NCBI GenBank assembly: GCA_017549285.1
Contig: JAFYVE010000040.1
Span: 1 to 47,781 of the forward strand
Source: Clostridia bacterium
Lineage (GTDB): Bacteria; Bacillota; Clostridia; Oscillospirales; Acutalibacteraceae
DNA length: 47,781 bases
Direction: 5' to 3'
Shown one piece after another: positions 10,801 through 17,920 of the stretch (the stretch's first letter is position 1; each line of letters opens with the position of its first letter). The translations under genes and the position numbers were made by a program. The notes under the pieces are model-generated. The model was not told where the DNA came from and did not search any database. It saw only the letters and a list, made by a program, of their open reading frames with translations.

Positions 10801-11037
10801 AGCCTGCCAGTTGTCGGCAGTAACTTCAAAAAGTTCACATTCGCTTCTGAAATTGCCGAGTGTGAATGCATCCATAATTGCGGCAACTTTAAGTTTTTTA
10901 AGCTCGTTGCATTCAGTACGGAAAAGTGCACTCTTCTCATCACCGTAATCAACACCGTAACGGTTAAGAATCTCTTCAAGAACAGCTTTTCTCTTTTTCA
11001 GTTCGCTGACATATTCGTCAATTGTTTTAATATTCAT
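7819..11037 (-). CDS. Large multidomain glycosyltransferase (CgeB-like, GT2-like and GT4-like parts)
   Basis: The 1072-residue protein has at least four parts. Residues about 1-365 resemble the CgeB/DUF3880 class of glycosyltransferases (FFLESAWEG, then FAGAYYHRY and a GINMNSVG stretch). Residues about 370-520 look like a shortened GT2 fold (PVITVVSSAS, AFSPDDYY). Residues about 560-690 look like a beta-rich insert. The last 370 residues look like a GT4/GT-B enzyme with a YVSEFFKKQI region and a C-terminal donor site (MDTQGVSRDEAMSSGLVPVA). No membrane helix is evident. It begins 3 bp after the small coiled-coil gene and overlaps the dehydrogenase gene. It probably extends or assembles the exported glycan; the sugars are unknown and the GT2-like part may be non-catalytic. 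Confidence 0.85.
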   Translation of the reverse strand: MNIKTIDEYVSELKKRKAVLEEILNRYGVDYGDEKSALFRTECNELKKLKVAAIMDAFTLGNFRSECELFEVTADNWQAQLDEFRPDLFFLESAWEGKDKTWYKKIANGSKELYDLTAYCHAKNIPVIFWNKEDPVYTDVFMSAASCADYVFTTDFDCIERYKRTLQHNNVYLLHFSAQPLVHNPVEMHDRKDKFCFAGAYYHRYKDRSRVFDEFSDAFEKGKGLEIYDRNLGSARPEHAFPQRYNKMIVGTLKPDDIHIAYKGYNYGINMNSVGQSQTMFARRVYELLASNTVSVGNYSRGVRNIFGDLTVATDSADTMQKQIDRYCGTTENYRKYRLLGLRKVLSDHLCEDRLGFIAQCVFGKDMRKKLPVITVVSSASSEEDKLRIQKSFERQTYENKKLIFTDEEININEGFVAAFSPDDYYGENYLTDLALSVRYSNADGFGKVNYYASGENGITIDNTDSTYRSCNKLFSTRSIVKYNLIGDFESFANGEELTGEFFCTDEFSYCRNCKDEKCDKVDDIFVADKGISLDIINKAADSIQYQNLDNDTITITAKEMLDMNYCKSKNITISLVGSRFAVNSKLGENESEYIELKKKFSVSDFSETGSISVMFSGTGDLSTESFCTFYDSSMNRLNSVSVSGNRMLNAEIPAKAQNFAFSIRVRGTGTKEFSGITVSSGASSANVTPFLSRSDTVVVADHYPSYDDLYRYMFVHKRNLLYKEQSLVPDMLCISMWGDNGYREFENMNVTDGGADKLTSVLETGRIKTVCVHFLNPYLWSVLKNYLDEINLIVWSHGSDIQPWHRRMFNYKTDADVENAKKASEARENLWKEVFEYSETHNIHFVYVSEFFKKQIEEDYGVNLDGRCSIIHNCIDTELFSYEKKDAEQRFNIMSVKSFSTLTYANDITQKAIEILSAEKEFSQMTFDLYGDGERFETDTANIKKFPNVHLHRGFYTQSQIAGFHKEHGIYIATTRMDTQGVSRDEAMSSGLVPVANAVAAIPEFVNEDCGILAPAEDAQAVADGILRLVRNPELFMQMSENAARYVRNKTAKEYTISKEIALIESRRNER

Positions 11038-11040
11038 CTC

Positions 11041-11322
11041 TTATCCCCTGCGACGCATCATTTCTTTGAGCCATCTGTAAATCTTAAGAGCAAATCTGCC
11101 TATGGGGTTATTTTCAATCATCGCAAACTTGTTCTTGAATTCGGCATTTTCGGTTTTGAGTGAATTGAGCTGAACCTCATAACGGCGCATATCCTTTTTA
11201 ATTGAAGTCATAACAGCAATCTGACGGTTCAGATCATCCCTGCACGATTTTATTTCAAGAAGCAGAGCCTCATTTTCTTTTTTCAGCTGCTCATTTTCTT
11301 TTAACAGTTCTTCGTATTCCAT
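11041..11322 (-). CDS. Small coiled-coil protein of the polysaccharide operon
   Basis: This 93-residue protein is almost wholly heptad-like coiled coil from residue 3 to about 68 (EELLKENEQLKKENEALL), then NNPIGRFALKIYRWLKEMM and an arginine-rich end. It has no signal peptide or obvious enzymatic motif. It sits tightly between the ABC ATPase gene (3 bp) and the glycosyltransferase gene (3 bp). Such a basic amphipathic end could bind membrane and the coiled coil could hold the glycosyltransferase or transporter, but that is inference. I do not recognise a named family. The gaps and frame show it is an intact gene, not a fragment of its neighbours. Confidence 0.8.
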   Translation of the reverse strand: MEYEELLKENEQLKKENEALLLEIKSCRDDLNRQIAVMTSIKKDMRRYEVQLNSLKTENAEFKNKFAMIENNPIGRFALKIYRWLKEMMRRRG

Positions 11323-11325
11323 ATA

Positions 11326-12129
11326 TTACCCCGTACAATATTTTTTCTGATATTCCTTAAGATCGGGAACAATTGATTTTCTCTGTTCGTTTGTCATTCC
11401 GTTGAACTCTCTTGCAAAACCGCAATAAGGCTTTATGATTTCATCGGGTGTGCCTGTTCCGATAAGTTTACCCTGATTTATCCATATAATTCTGTCACAG
11501 AAAGTTGTCATCTGAGTAACAGCGTGACTTACGAAAACGATTGTTTTGCCTTTTTCCTTGAATTCTTCAACCTTATTAAGACATTTATCCGTAAAGCTTG
11601 AGTCACCTACGGAAAGAGCTTCGTCAATTATAAGAATTTCAGGGTCAATATGCACGGCAATTGCAAAACCAAGTCTTGAACGCATACCGCTTGAATATGT
11701 TTTTACGGGCTGGTTGATATGTATACCGATATCGGCAAATTCTATTATCTCTTTTTCGATTTCTTTTATCTGCTTGTCGGTATAACCCATAAGCAGACAC
11801 TTGAAACGGATATTATCAAGCCCCGAAAGCTGTGAACGCATACCTGATGATGCACACAGCATACTTACTTCGCCTTTTACTTCAACCCTGCCCTGTGTTG
11901 CTGTTGTGATTCCGGTGATGATACTTGCAAGAGTTGATTTTCCGCTTCCGTTAAGACCGATAAGCCCCACACACTCGCCTTTTTTCATTGTGATTGAAAC
12001 ATCGTCAAGTGCTCTGAAAGTGCCTACCTTGTTGTTCTTCATAACAAGGCCTTTTATCTTGTCACCGAAGGATGAATAAAGAGGATAATCTTTTGTGATG
12101 TGTTCACAGATAATAACATTTTCACTCAT
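11326..12129 (-). CDS. Polysaccharide/teichoic-acid-type ABC exporter, ATP-binding protein
   Basis: The 267-residue ATPase has Walker A (GLNGSGKST, 58-66), the signature YSSGMRSR (145-152) and Walker B (ILIIDE, 165-170), with a D-loop-like SVGDSSF. It matches the Wzt/TagH/RfbE branch of exporters. Only a short tail follows the nucleotide-binding domain, so the glycan-recognising C-terminal domain of long Wzt proteins is absent. It lies 12 bp downstream of the permease gene and starts after AAGGAGGTG. With the permease it should move a lipid-linked glycan or teichoic-acid-like polymer across the membrane. Confidence 0.94.
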   Translation of the reverse strand: MSENVIICEHITKDYPLYSSFGDKIKGLVMKNNKVGTFRALDDVSITMKKGECVGLIGLNGSGKSTLASIITGITTATQGRVEVKGEVSMLCASSGMRSQLSGLDNIRFKCLLMGYTDKQIKEIEKEIIEFADIGIHINQPVKTYSSGMRSRLGFAIAVHIDPEILIIDEALSVGDSSFTDKCLNKVEEFKEKGKTIVFVSHAVTQMTTFCDRIIWINQGKLIGTGTPDEIIKPYCGFAREFNGMTNEQRKSIVPDLKEYQKKYCTG

Positions 12130-12141
12130 TACGGCACCTCC

Positions 12142-12954
12142 TTAAAGCAGGTCAATGAACTTGTGACGGAAACGCATATGCACAAAGCAACCGACAAAGA
12201 ACATCACAAGTGTAATTGCCCAGAATATAACAGCGGCATCAATGTTTGCGGCAAAATCCCTGCCGTAAAGAATTGAATCACGGTAACCGCCAAGTATGTA
12301 AGCAAAAGGATTGAGTTTCATTATAACCGACAATGCGACGCTGTCACCGTCGGGCTCCCACATAACGGGAGAAACAAAGAAAAGGAAACGCATAGCTGTG
12401 TTTGAGAAATTATGGAAATCACGGAAAAGCACATTGATTGTTGATGAGAAAAGCGAATATGCCGTTATAAACACCGTTGATGCAAAAATGTAGTAAGGCA
12501 GAAGCCAGATTGATGAACTTAATTTTGCACCCGACACAAAAACAACTGCAAAAACAATAATCATTGAACACATATGTGTTATGAAATTTGAAGCAACCGT
12601 TTTTGTGGGCACGATTGCTATGGGGAATTTCATTCGTTTTAGGACATCGGTGAAATTGATTATAGACATATCAGCACCGAGCATAGCCTGATTCATATAA
12701 TACCAGCATATAATGCCGATAATAAGCCATACGATGTAAGGTACGCCGTTAATATCGTTACCTCTTCTGAGACCTACGGCAAAAACAAACCAGTAAACAA
12801 GAATCTGGAATGCAGGATTGAGGAAGTTCCACAGAAAGCCGAAGAATGTTCCTCCGTGCTGATTTTTCAGTTCGTATTTGGCAAGACGGAAAAGACGGAT
12901 TTTGTTTTTCCATATTTCCGAAATCACCGTTCCTACAGATTTAAAAATTCCCAT
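12142..12954 (-). CDS. Polysaccharide/teichoic-acid-type ABC exporter, permease
   Basis: The 270-residue membrane protein has six predicted helices and the N-terminal amphipathic stretch typical of ABC-2 (Wzm/TagG) permeases, with the family-like GGTFFGFLWNFLNPAFQ before the first helix and FRDFHNFSNTAMRFLFFVSP in the middle. It is the first gene of the leftward operon, with a promoter at 12999-13027 and an AAGGTG ribosome site. It pairs with the ATPase encoded next to it. Gene symbols wzm or tagG both fit; the exported polymer is unknown, but the ManNAcA genes downstream suggest a capsule or wall polysaccharide rather than a classic glycerol-phosphate teichoic acid. Confidence 0.93.
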   Translation of the reverse strand: MGIFKSVGTVISEIWKNKIRLFRLAKYELKNQHGGTFFGFLWNFLNPAFQILVYWFVFAVGLRRGNDINGVPYIVWLIIGIICWYYMNQAMLGADMSIINFTDVLKRMKFPIAIVPTKTVASNFITHMCSMIIVFAVVFVSGAKLSSSIWLLPYYIFASTVFITAYSLFSSTINVLFRDFHNFSNTAMRFLFFVSPVMWEPDGDSVALSVIMKLNPFAYILGGYRDSILYGRDFAANIDAAVIFWAITLVMFFVGCFVHMRFRHKFIDLL

Positions 12955-12998
12955 ATATAAACACCTTAAAATAAAATATTATAATATTACAGTTTTTT

Positions 12999-13027
12999 AT
13001 TATATCATTCACTATATTATTTGTCAA
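12999..13027 (-). promoter_or_regulatory. Sigma-A promoter of the polysaccharide operon
   Basis: On the minus strand TTGACA (13022-13027) and TATAAT (12999-13004) match consensus exactly with a 17-base spacer. No further promoter this strong is seen in the tightly packed genes down to 5474. Confidence 0.85.
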
Positions 13028-13119
13028 TGTAACAACATCAATAATATGCCCTGAATGTAAAAAATTTTTAGGTTTTAACATTTATTTCTGTCGGGAATTA
13101 TATTTTATTGTCGAATGAC

Positions 13120-13148
13120 TTGAAAAATTTTCACCGATATTCTATGAT
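13120..13148 (+). promoter_or_regulatory. Promoter of the tethered sigma-like gene
   Basis: TTGAAA at 13120-13125 and TATGAT at 13143-13148, 17-base spacer, 32 bases before the start codon. It is divergent from the polysaccharide operon promoter about 95 bases away. Confidence 0.65.
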
Positions 13149-13180
13149 ATAACTATCTTATATGTAAACGGGGAAATAAT

Positions 13181-15220
13181 ATGCCTGATACAACAAACAA
13201 ACAGCTCGCACCGACAGTTGTTCTTGCTTCACACGGGAACAAAAATGCCTGTCGTGAGCTATATATACACTATTACAAAAACATCTTTTTCATCTGCAAC
13301 AGTATAACGGGAAACGTATCACTTGCATCAAAGATTACTGCACAGGTATTCATAAGAATGTTTGAGTCACTTGACAAGCTCGGTGACCACAATGATTTTG
13401 AACAATGGTTCTATTCTCTGACAATCAGTATATGTAGTCACAATGCCCCCGAAATGAACGGCGGTCTTGTTGACAATGAAACGGTAAAACTGGCAAAAGA
13501 GGCTTCGGAAGCTGCCGCCGCACACAACAATTCCGCTTTTGAGAGAAGCGTTGTGAGAATTCTTGAAAGAATGATAATCTGTCTTCCTCCGAAGGCAAGA
13601 ACGCTTCTTTTCTATAACAATTTTGCCTGTCTTGATGTTTCACAGACAGCTCTTCTTGAGAAAAAAGAAACCGAAGAAACAAAAACACAGATCGATGCTG
13701 TTGAAAAACTGATTGAGAAACAGGTTGAAAAAATAAAGACATACGGCGTTGATATTTCAATGTTCACAAGTGACATGACTTCAACGCTCAGGCATATGGC
13801 TTCAAAGATTTTCGTGCCCGAATCGATCCACAATGAAGTATCTGAAAAGCTGGGTGTGAACGTTTCACCCTACAGCTCAAAGAAAACTGAAAAGCCCGAA
13901 AAAAAGGACTCTGAAAAAACTGTTCAGAAAAAAGAAACCGAAGAAGAAAAACAGAAATTCAGGCTCACAAAAAGTGATTTTATCCTGTTCTTTTCAATAA
14001 TTGCAGTTGTTCTTATAATCTGCAGCGTTGCTGCATTTTTCCTCAATTCAAAAGATAATAAAGACAACGCACAGACTACTGTTTCACAGCAGACAAACGA
14101 AAAACCGGCTCTTTTATGGAACGGAGCCGCAGCTTCATCCTTTGACGGCGGTAACGGTTCTGAGGAGAATCCCTTCAGAATTGCAACGGGCGGTCAGCTT
14201 GCATATCTTGCAAATCTCATAAATGAAGGCAACTCATATTATGCCGCCTGCAGTTATATACTTACGGCTGATATAATTATCAACGAAACAGATGATTTCG
14301 CTTCATGGGGAGAAGTTCCTCCCGAAAACAGATGGACACCTGTCGGAAGCAGTACCAATGATGACTCCTACTCATATTTTTCAGGCACATTTGACGGCAA
14401 CGGCCACACAATCAGCGGAATGTATGTAACAGGCAAAAACGATTATTCAGGTCTTTTCGGGGTTTCACGAAATGCACTCTTCAAAAATGTCACTCTTGTT
14501 GATTCATATGTTGACGGCGGAAGTTATACGGGTGGAATCTGCGGTTATTATGCCGCAGACACAAAAGAAATGTCAGGTTTTGAATCCTGCGCTTTTTCCG
14601 GAAAAGTGAAATCAGACGGTAACAATGCGGGAGGTATCACAGGCTATTTCCGTGCTGAAGGTGATAAAAACACAACATTCATTTCCGGATGCTGTGTGAA
14701 CGGCTCTGTTGAAGCTGTCAAAGGCTATGCCGGAGGCATAACGGGTGCTTCGGAAGCAGACACAGGCTCAGTCATTATAAAAAACTGTTTCAACACAGCT
14801 GTTGTGAAATCTGCAAAAAATGCAGGAGGAATCACAGGTGACAGCCGTGCCGCTGACGGTGTTGCTATCATTGACTGTACATATAATACGGGAATAGTTT
14901 CGGCAGAAGAAAACGAAGGCGGTATTTCGGGCATCATAAACTGCACCGAAGGTGAAGGCAGAGTCAATATACAGAATTGTTATATGCTCGATTCTTCCTG
15001 TCCCGTCACAGTCACAAGAGGTACGGGTGATGAAAGACTTGTTGTGGGAAACATCACGATACTCAATATAAACGAGATGGCAATCGAATCATCTTTCAAC
15101 GGTTTCGACTTTGAAACAATATGGAAAACAACCGACGGAGTAAACAATAATCTTCCCGTACTTAAATCCGTAAATGATATATACTGGTCATTTTCGGAAA
15201 CAGAAAGTTACTCATTCTGA
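13181..15220 (+). CDS. Membrane-tethered sigma-70-like protein with GLUG-repeat ectodomain
   Basis: The first 90 residues follow the pattern of ECF sigma region 2 (ELYIHYYKNIFFICNSITGN, then ITAQVFIRMFESLDKL and FEQWFYSLTISIC). Residues about 120-165 resemble region 4 (RILERMIICLPPKARTLLFY, then LDVSQTALLE). A charged linker (EKPEKKDSEK) leads to one membrane helix at about 267-290 (FILFFSIIAVVLIICSVAAF). Outside lie about 385 residues containing repeated GG-I-x-G motifs (GGICGYY, GGITGYF, GGITGAS, GGITGDS, GGISGII), the GLUG repeat of surface proteins. There is no signal peptide; topology should be N-inside. The sigma parts are diverged, so it may bind RNA polymerase, or only have inherited the fold. 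Start follows GGGGA. Confidence 0.8.
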   Translation: MPDTTNKQLAPTVVLASHGNKNACRELYIHYYKNIFFICNSITGNVSLASKITAQVFIRMFESLDKLGDHNDFEQWFYSLTISICSHNAPEMNGGLVDNETVKLAKEASEAAAAHNNSAFERSVVRILERMIICLPPKARTLLFYNNFACLDVSQTALLEKKETEETKTQIDAVEKLIEKQVEKIKTYGVDISMFTSDMTSTLRHMASKIFVPESIHNEVSEKLGVNVSPYSSKKTEKPEKKDSEKTVQKKETEEEKQKFRLTKSDFILFFSIIAVVLIICSVAAFFLNSKDNKDNAQTTVSQQTNEKPALLWNGAAASSFDGGNGSEENPFRIATGGQLAYLANLINEGNSYYAACSYILTADIIINETDDFASWGEVPPENRWTPVGSSTNDDSYSYFSGTFDGNGHTISGMYVTGKNDYSGLFGVSRNALFKNVTLVDSYVDGGSYTGGICGYYAADTKEMSGFESCAFSGKVKSDGNNAGGITGYFRAEGDKNTTFISGCCVNGSVEAVKGYAGGITGASEADTGSVIIKNCFNTAVVKSAKNAGGITGDSRAADGVAIIDCTYNTGIVSAEENEGGISGIINCTEGEGRVNIQNCYMLDSSCPVTVTRGTGDERLVVGNITILNINEMAIESSFNGFDFETIWKTTDGVNNNLPVLKSVNDIYWSFSETESYSF

Positions 15221-15281
15221 CAAGGACAACATTTATTTGTGTAATTTGATTAAAAATCCGATTGAATTTTCACTTAAACTA

Positions 15282-15310
15282 TTGACATAATCAAATTTTT
15301 ACAATATAAT
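15282..15310 (+). promoter_or_regulatory. Consensus sigma-A promoter for the leucine-rich-repeat gene
   Basis: TTGACA (15282-15287), 17 bases, TATAAT (15305-15310): both hexamers perfect, so strong constitutive expression is expected. Confidence 0.85.
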
Positions 15311-15341
15311 TTTATGAGAGTATTTATACGGAGTGATTTAT

Positions 15342-16481
15342 ATGAAATCAACACTTTTGAAAAAAATATCAATGACAATTGCACTTGTGGTAGTTGTTCT
15401 TGCAGCCTTCGGTGTAACAGCTTTTGCTGAAGACTACGGCAACTTCTCATACACACCCGTTGTGTCTGAAAATGACGAGTTTGAGCCCTACAATGTTATT
15501 GCAAGCTTCAATGCAGGTGAAGACACTTTAGACACAGTTATTGTTCTTCCCGATTATATTGAAGATGTTCCCGTTACAGTAGTCGGTGCATCAGCATTCA
15601 ACGGCAGAACGCTTCCCACAGAAGTTATAATCCCCGATACAGTTACAACAATTGAGAATGCAGCATTTATGAACTGCACTTCTCTTGAAACAATCATTAT
15701 TCCCGATTCAGTTACATACATCGGTGAATCAGCATTCCAGGGCTGTACTGCTCTTAAGAATGTTGTTATCGGCAACGGTGTAAAGGAAATCGGCGATATC
15801 GCTTTCAAGGGTTGTACTGCTCTTACAGCTCTCGACCTGGGTGACGGTGTTGAAACAGTAGGCAACGGCGCATTCTTCGGTTGTGATGCTCTTGCAAAGG
15901 TTTATGTACCCGCATCAGTAAAGAACATCGGTTCTCTTGCTTTCGGTTATGTACAGGACGGCAGCAACGAAGCTCCCGTTTCAGGTTTCACATTCTTCAC
16001 AGCAGATGCAAACGCTGCTGTTGATGCATACAACACAGCTGACGCTGCGGAAGATGTTTCAGATGTTGCAACAGGTGCATTCACAGTTAAGACAGGTATC
16101 ACTGCCTGTGCAGAACACAATGCAACACTTGAACTTGTAAGAAAAGCAACTGATACTCACGAAGGTCTTGAACTCGCTCAGTGTGCGGACTGTCTTTCAG
16201 TCGTTACAAAGGCTAACACAGATGTTGAGCCTGTTGTAAAGACATTCAAGGATTACATTTCAGTTATCATCGTTGTTGTTCTTGTTGCAGCTCTTATTGT
16301 ATATTGCCTGATCTATATCAAGAAGGCAAAGGCTCACAGAGAAGCTTCTATTGCCGAATATAAGGCTGGCAAGGTTCTTTCAGACGTTGAACTCAAGAAC
16401 AAGCAGGAAGCTAAAGAAGAAGAAAAATACGCAAAGAAACGTGCAAAGCAGGAAAAGAAGCTTGAAATCTTCAAAAAGTAA
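15342..16481 (+). CDS. BspA-type leucine-rich-repeat protein with membrane anchor and basic cytoplasmic tail
   Basis: A 379-residue surface protein. The signal peptide ends in AFA near residue 29. Residues about 60-200 hold four to five LRR_5/BspA repeats, visible in units such as IENAAFMNCTSLETIIIPDS and IGESAFQGCTALKNVVIGNG. After a spacer with cysteine pairs (CAEH, CADC) comes one membrane helix at about 306-328 (YISVIIVVVLVAALIVYCLI) and a lysine-rich, probably cytoplasmic tail of about 50 residues (AKEEEKYAKKRAKQEKKLEI). BspA repeats usually bind host or matrix proteins. The ATG at 15342 is chosen because GGAGTGA precedes it; a GTG nine bases earlier lies in that site. Downstream is a terminator. 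Confidence 0.88.
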   Translation: MKSTLLKKISMTIALVVVVLAAFGVTAFAEDYGNFSYTPVVSENDEFEPYNVIASFNAGEDTLDTVIVLPDYIEDVPVTVVGASAFNGRTLPTEVIIPDTVTTIENAAFMNCTSLETIIIPDSVTYIGESAFQGCTALKNVVIGNGVKEIGDIAFKGCTALTALDLGDGVETVGNGAFFGCDALAKVYVPASVKNIGSLAFGYVQDGSNEAPVSGFTFFTADANAAVDAYNTADAAEDVSDVATGAFTVKTGITACAEHNATLELVRKATDTHEGLELAQCADCLSVVTKANTDVEPVVKTFKDYISVIIVVVLVAALIVYCLIYIKKAKAHREASIAEYKAGKVLSDVELKNKQEAKEEEKYAKKRAKQEKKLEIFKK

Positions 16482-16493
16482 TTAAGCGTTTAT

Positions 16494-16523
16494 ACAGGGT
16501 CGGTCAACGACCCTGTTTTTTTA
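16494..16523 (+). terminator. Intrinsic terminator after the leucine-rich-repeat gene
   Basis: Nine-bp perfect stem ACAGGGTCG / CGACCCTGT with a five-base loop, followed by a T-run. Confidence 0.92.
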
Positions 16524-16544
16524 TTTTAAATTATTATATAACTC

Positions 16545-16573
16545 TTGAAAGATTTCTGTTTTTGTGCTATATT
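16545..16573 (+). promoter_or_regulatory. Promoter of the sugar-nucleotide operon
   Basis: TTGAAA (16545-16550), 17 bases, TATATT (16568-16573), 36 bases before the epimerase start and its GGGGGTG ribosome site. Confidence 0.7.
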
Positions 16574-16608
16574 AAAGTGTAATAATATTTCAGTATGGGG
16601 GTGCCGTA

Positions 16609-17544
16609 ATGAATATACTCATAACAGGCGGTGCAGGTTATATCGGTTCTGTGCTTACACCGTTGCTTCTTGCAAACGGTCACAATGTTACTGTTGTGGA
16701 TTCATTTATGTACAGACAGACTTCACTTCTTGACTGCTGTGTCAACAAAAACCTGACAGTAATCAACGGTGATGCCCGTGATGAAAAGCTTATGGCTGAG
16801 CTCATAAAGGGCAAGGACCTGATTATCCCCCTTGCGGCACTTGTAGGCTTCCCTCTTTGCGAAAAGAATAAAATTGATGCGGAAAATACCAATTTCGGCG
16901 CCGTTGACCTTGTGCTGAAGCTCCGTGACAAGGACACTCAGAAGGTTATTTTCCCCTGTACAAACAGCGGTTATGGTGTTGGTGAAAAAGACATCTACTG
17001 CACCGAAGAAACACCCATAAACCCGATTTCTCTTTACGGCAGAACAAAAATGAGAGCAGAAACAGCCGTCCTTGAAAGCGGAAACTCTCTCACTTTCCGT
17101 TTTGCAACGCTTTTCGGCGCTTCTCCCAGAATGAGAACAGACCTGCTTGTAAATGACTTCACATACAGAGCTGTTTTTGACAGAACGGTTGTTGTTTTTG
17201 AAGGCAATTTCAAGAGAAATTATCTTCACGTAAGAGATGCTGCAGGTGCATTCCTTTTTGCAATAAATAATTTTGAAAAAATGCAGGGCAGACAATATAA
17301 CTGCGGTCTTTCCGACTGCAACATTTCAAAACTCGAACTCTGCGCAAAAATCAAAGAACATATTCCCTCTTTTGTATACATTGAGTCCCCTATCGGCACA
17401 GACCCGGACAAGCGTGACTACATCGTTTCAAACGAGCGTCTTGAGTCAATGGGCTGGCGTCCCTCATTCACCGTCGATGACGGCATTGAAGAACTTATCA
17501 AGACTTATCAGATTGTTAAAAACAATCAGTATTCCAACATTTAA
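16609..17544 (+). CDS. NAD-dependent sugar-nucleotide epimerase/dehydratase
   Basis: A 311-residue short-chain dehydrogenase of the extended (WcaG/GalE-like) family, acting on a nucleotide sugar in the cytoplasm. The cofactor loop is ITGGAGYIGS at residues 4-13, and the catalytic pair is Y143/K147 in SLYGRTK. The C-terminal part carries the substrate-binding substitutions typical of the family (IVSNERLESMGWRP near the end). It is the first of three tightly spaced genes ending in a heptose-type nucleotidyltransferase/phosphatase fusion, so its substrate may be the GDP-sugar made by that enzyme. Exact reaction (4-epimerase, reductase or dehydratase) cannot be read from sequence. Confidence 0.88.
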   Translation: MNILITGGAGYIGSVLTPLLLANGHNVTVVDSFMYRQTSLLDCCVNKNLTVINGDARDEKLMAELIKGKDLIIPLAALVGFPLCEKNKIDAENTNFGAVDLVLKLRDKDTQKVIFPCTNSGYGVGEKDIYCTEETPINPISLYGRTKMRAETAVLESGNSLTFRFATLFGASPRMRTDLLVNDFTYRAVFDRTVVVFEGNFKRNYLHVRDAAGAFLFAINNFEKMQGRQYNCGLSDCNISKLELCAKIKEHIPSFVYIESPIGTDPDKRDYIVSNERLESMGWRPSFTVDDGIEELIKTYQIVKNNQYSNI

Positions 17545-17553
17545 GGTGTTTTT

Positions 17554-17913
17554 ATGATTACCATAGTGAAACCCGATTTTGAATTCAGTGATGACAGGGG
17601 TCTGCTTGTACAGCTCGTCCACGACGGCTACAGGCAGGTCAATATGTGCTTTTCAAAGGGTAACACTTTCCGTGGCGGTCATTTTCACAAAGTAAACAAA
17701 GAAACATTCTATATTGTGTCGGGAGCGTGTGAAATCGCCGCATCACTTGACGGAAAAAGCGAAAAATATACATTTTCACAGGGTGATATGTTCACCGTTA
17801 ACGAAAATGTTGTTCATTCAATTTACTACCCCGTTGACACCACACTCATTGTTATGTATGATAACGGTGTTGAGCTCCCCGACGGCACAAAAGACATTAT
17901 AAGCGGAGAATAA
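17554..17913 (+). CDS. Cupin-fold sugar-modifying protein (WxcM-like C-terminal / isomerase type)
   Basis: A 119-residue single-domain cupin. The two cupin motifs are visible as GGHFHKVNKETFYIVSG and, later, GDMFTVNENVVHSIYY, giving histidines that could bind metal or substrate. Small cupins of this sort in glycan clusters act as ketoisomerases or epimerases on nucleotide-linked keto-sugars. It starts 9 bp after the epimerase gene with AAGGTG ahead of the ATG, and the next gene follows 7 bp later, so the three are one operon. A keto intermediate from the upstream enzyme would be the natural substrate, but this is inference. Confidence 0.82.
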   Translation: MITIVKPDFEFSDDRGLLVQLVHDGYRQVNMCFSKGNTFRGGHFHKVNKETFYIVSGACEIAASLDGKSEKYTFSQGDMFTVNENVVHSIYYPVDTTLIVMYDNGVELPDGTKDIISGE

Positions 17914-17920
17914 CAAAAAC

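Noticed and set aside
11041-11322. The 93-aa coiled-coil gene as a broken 5' end of the glycosyltransferase
   Set aside because: It has its own start, stop and 3-bp spacing on both sides, and the glycosyltransferase starts with a complete domain of its own.
16723-17295. 190-residue open frame on the minus strand
   Set aside because: Antisense to the epimerase gene, whose cofactor and catalytic motifs are intact; no start signal.
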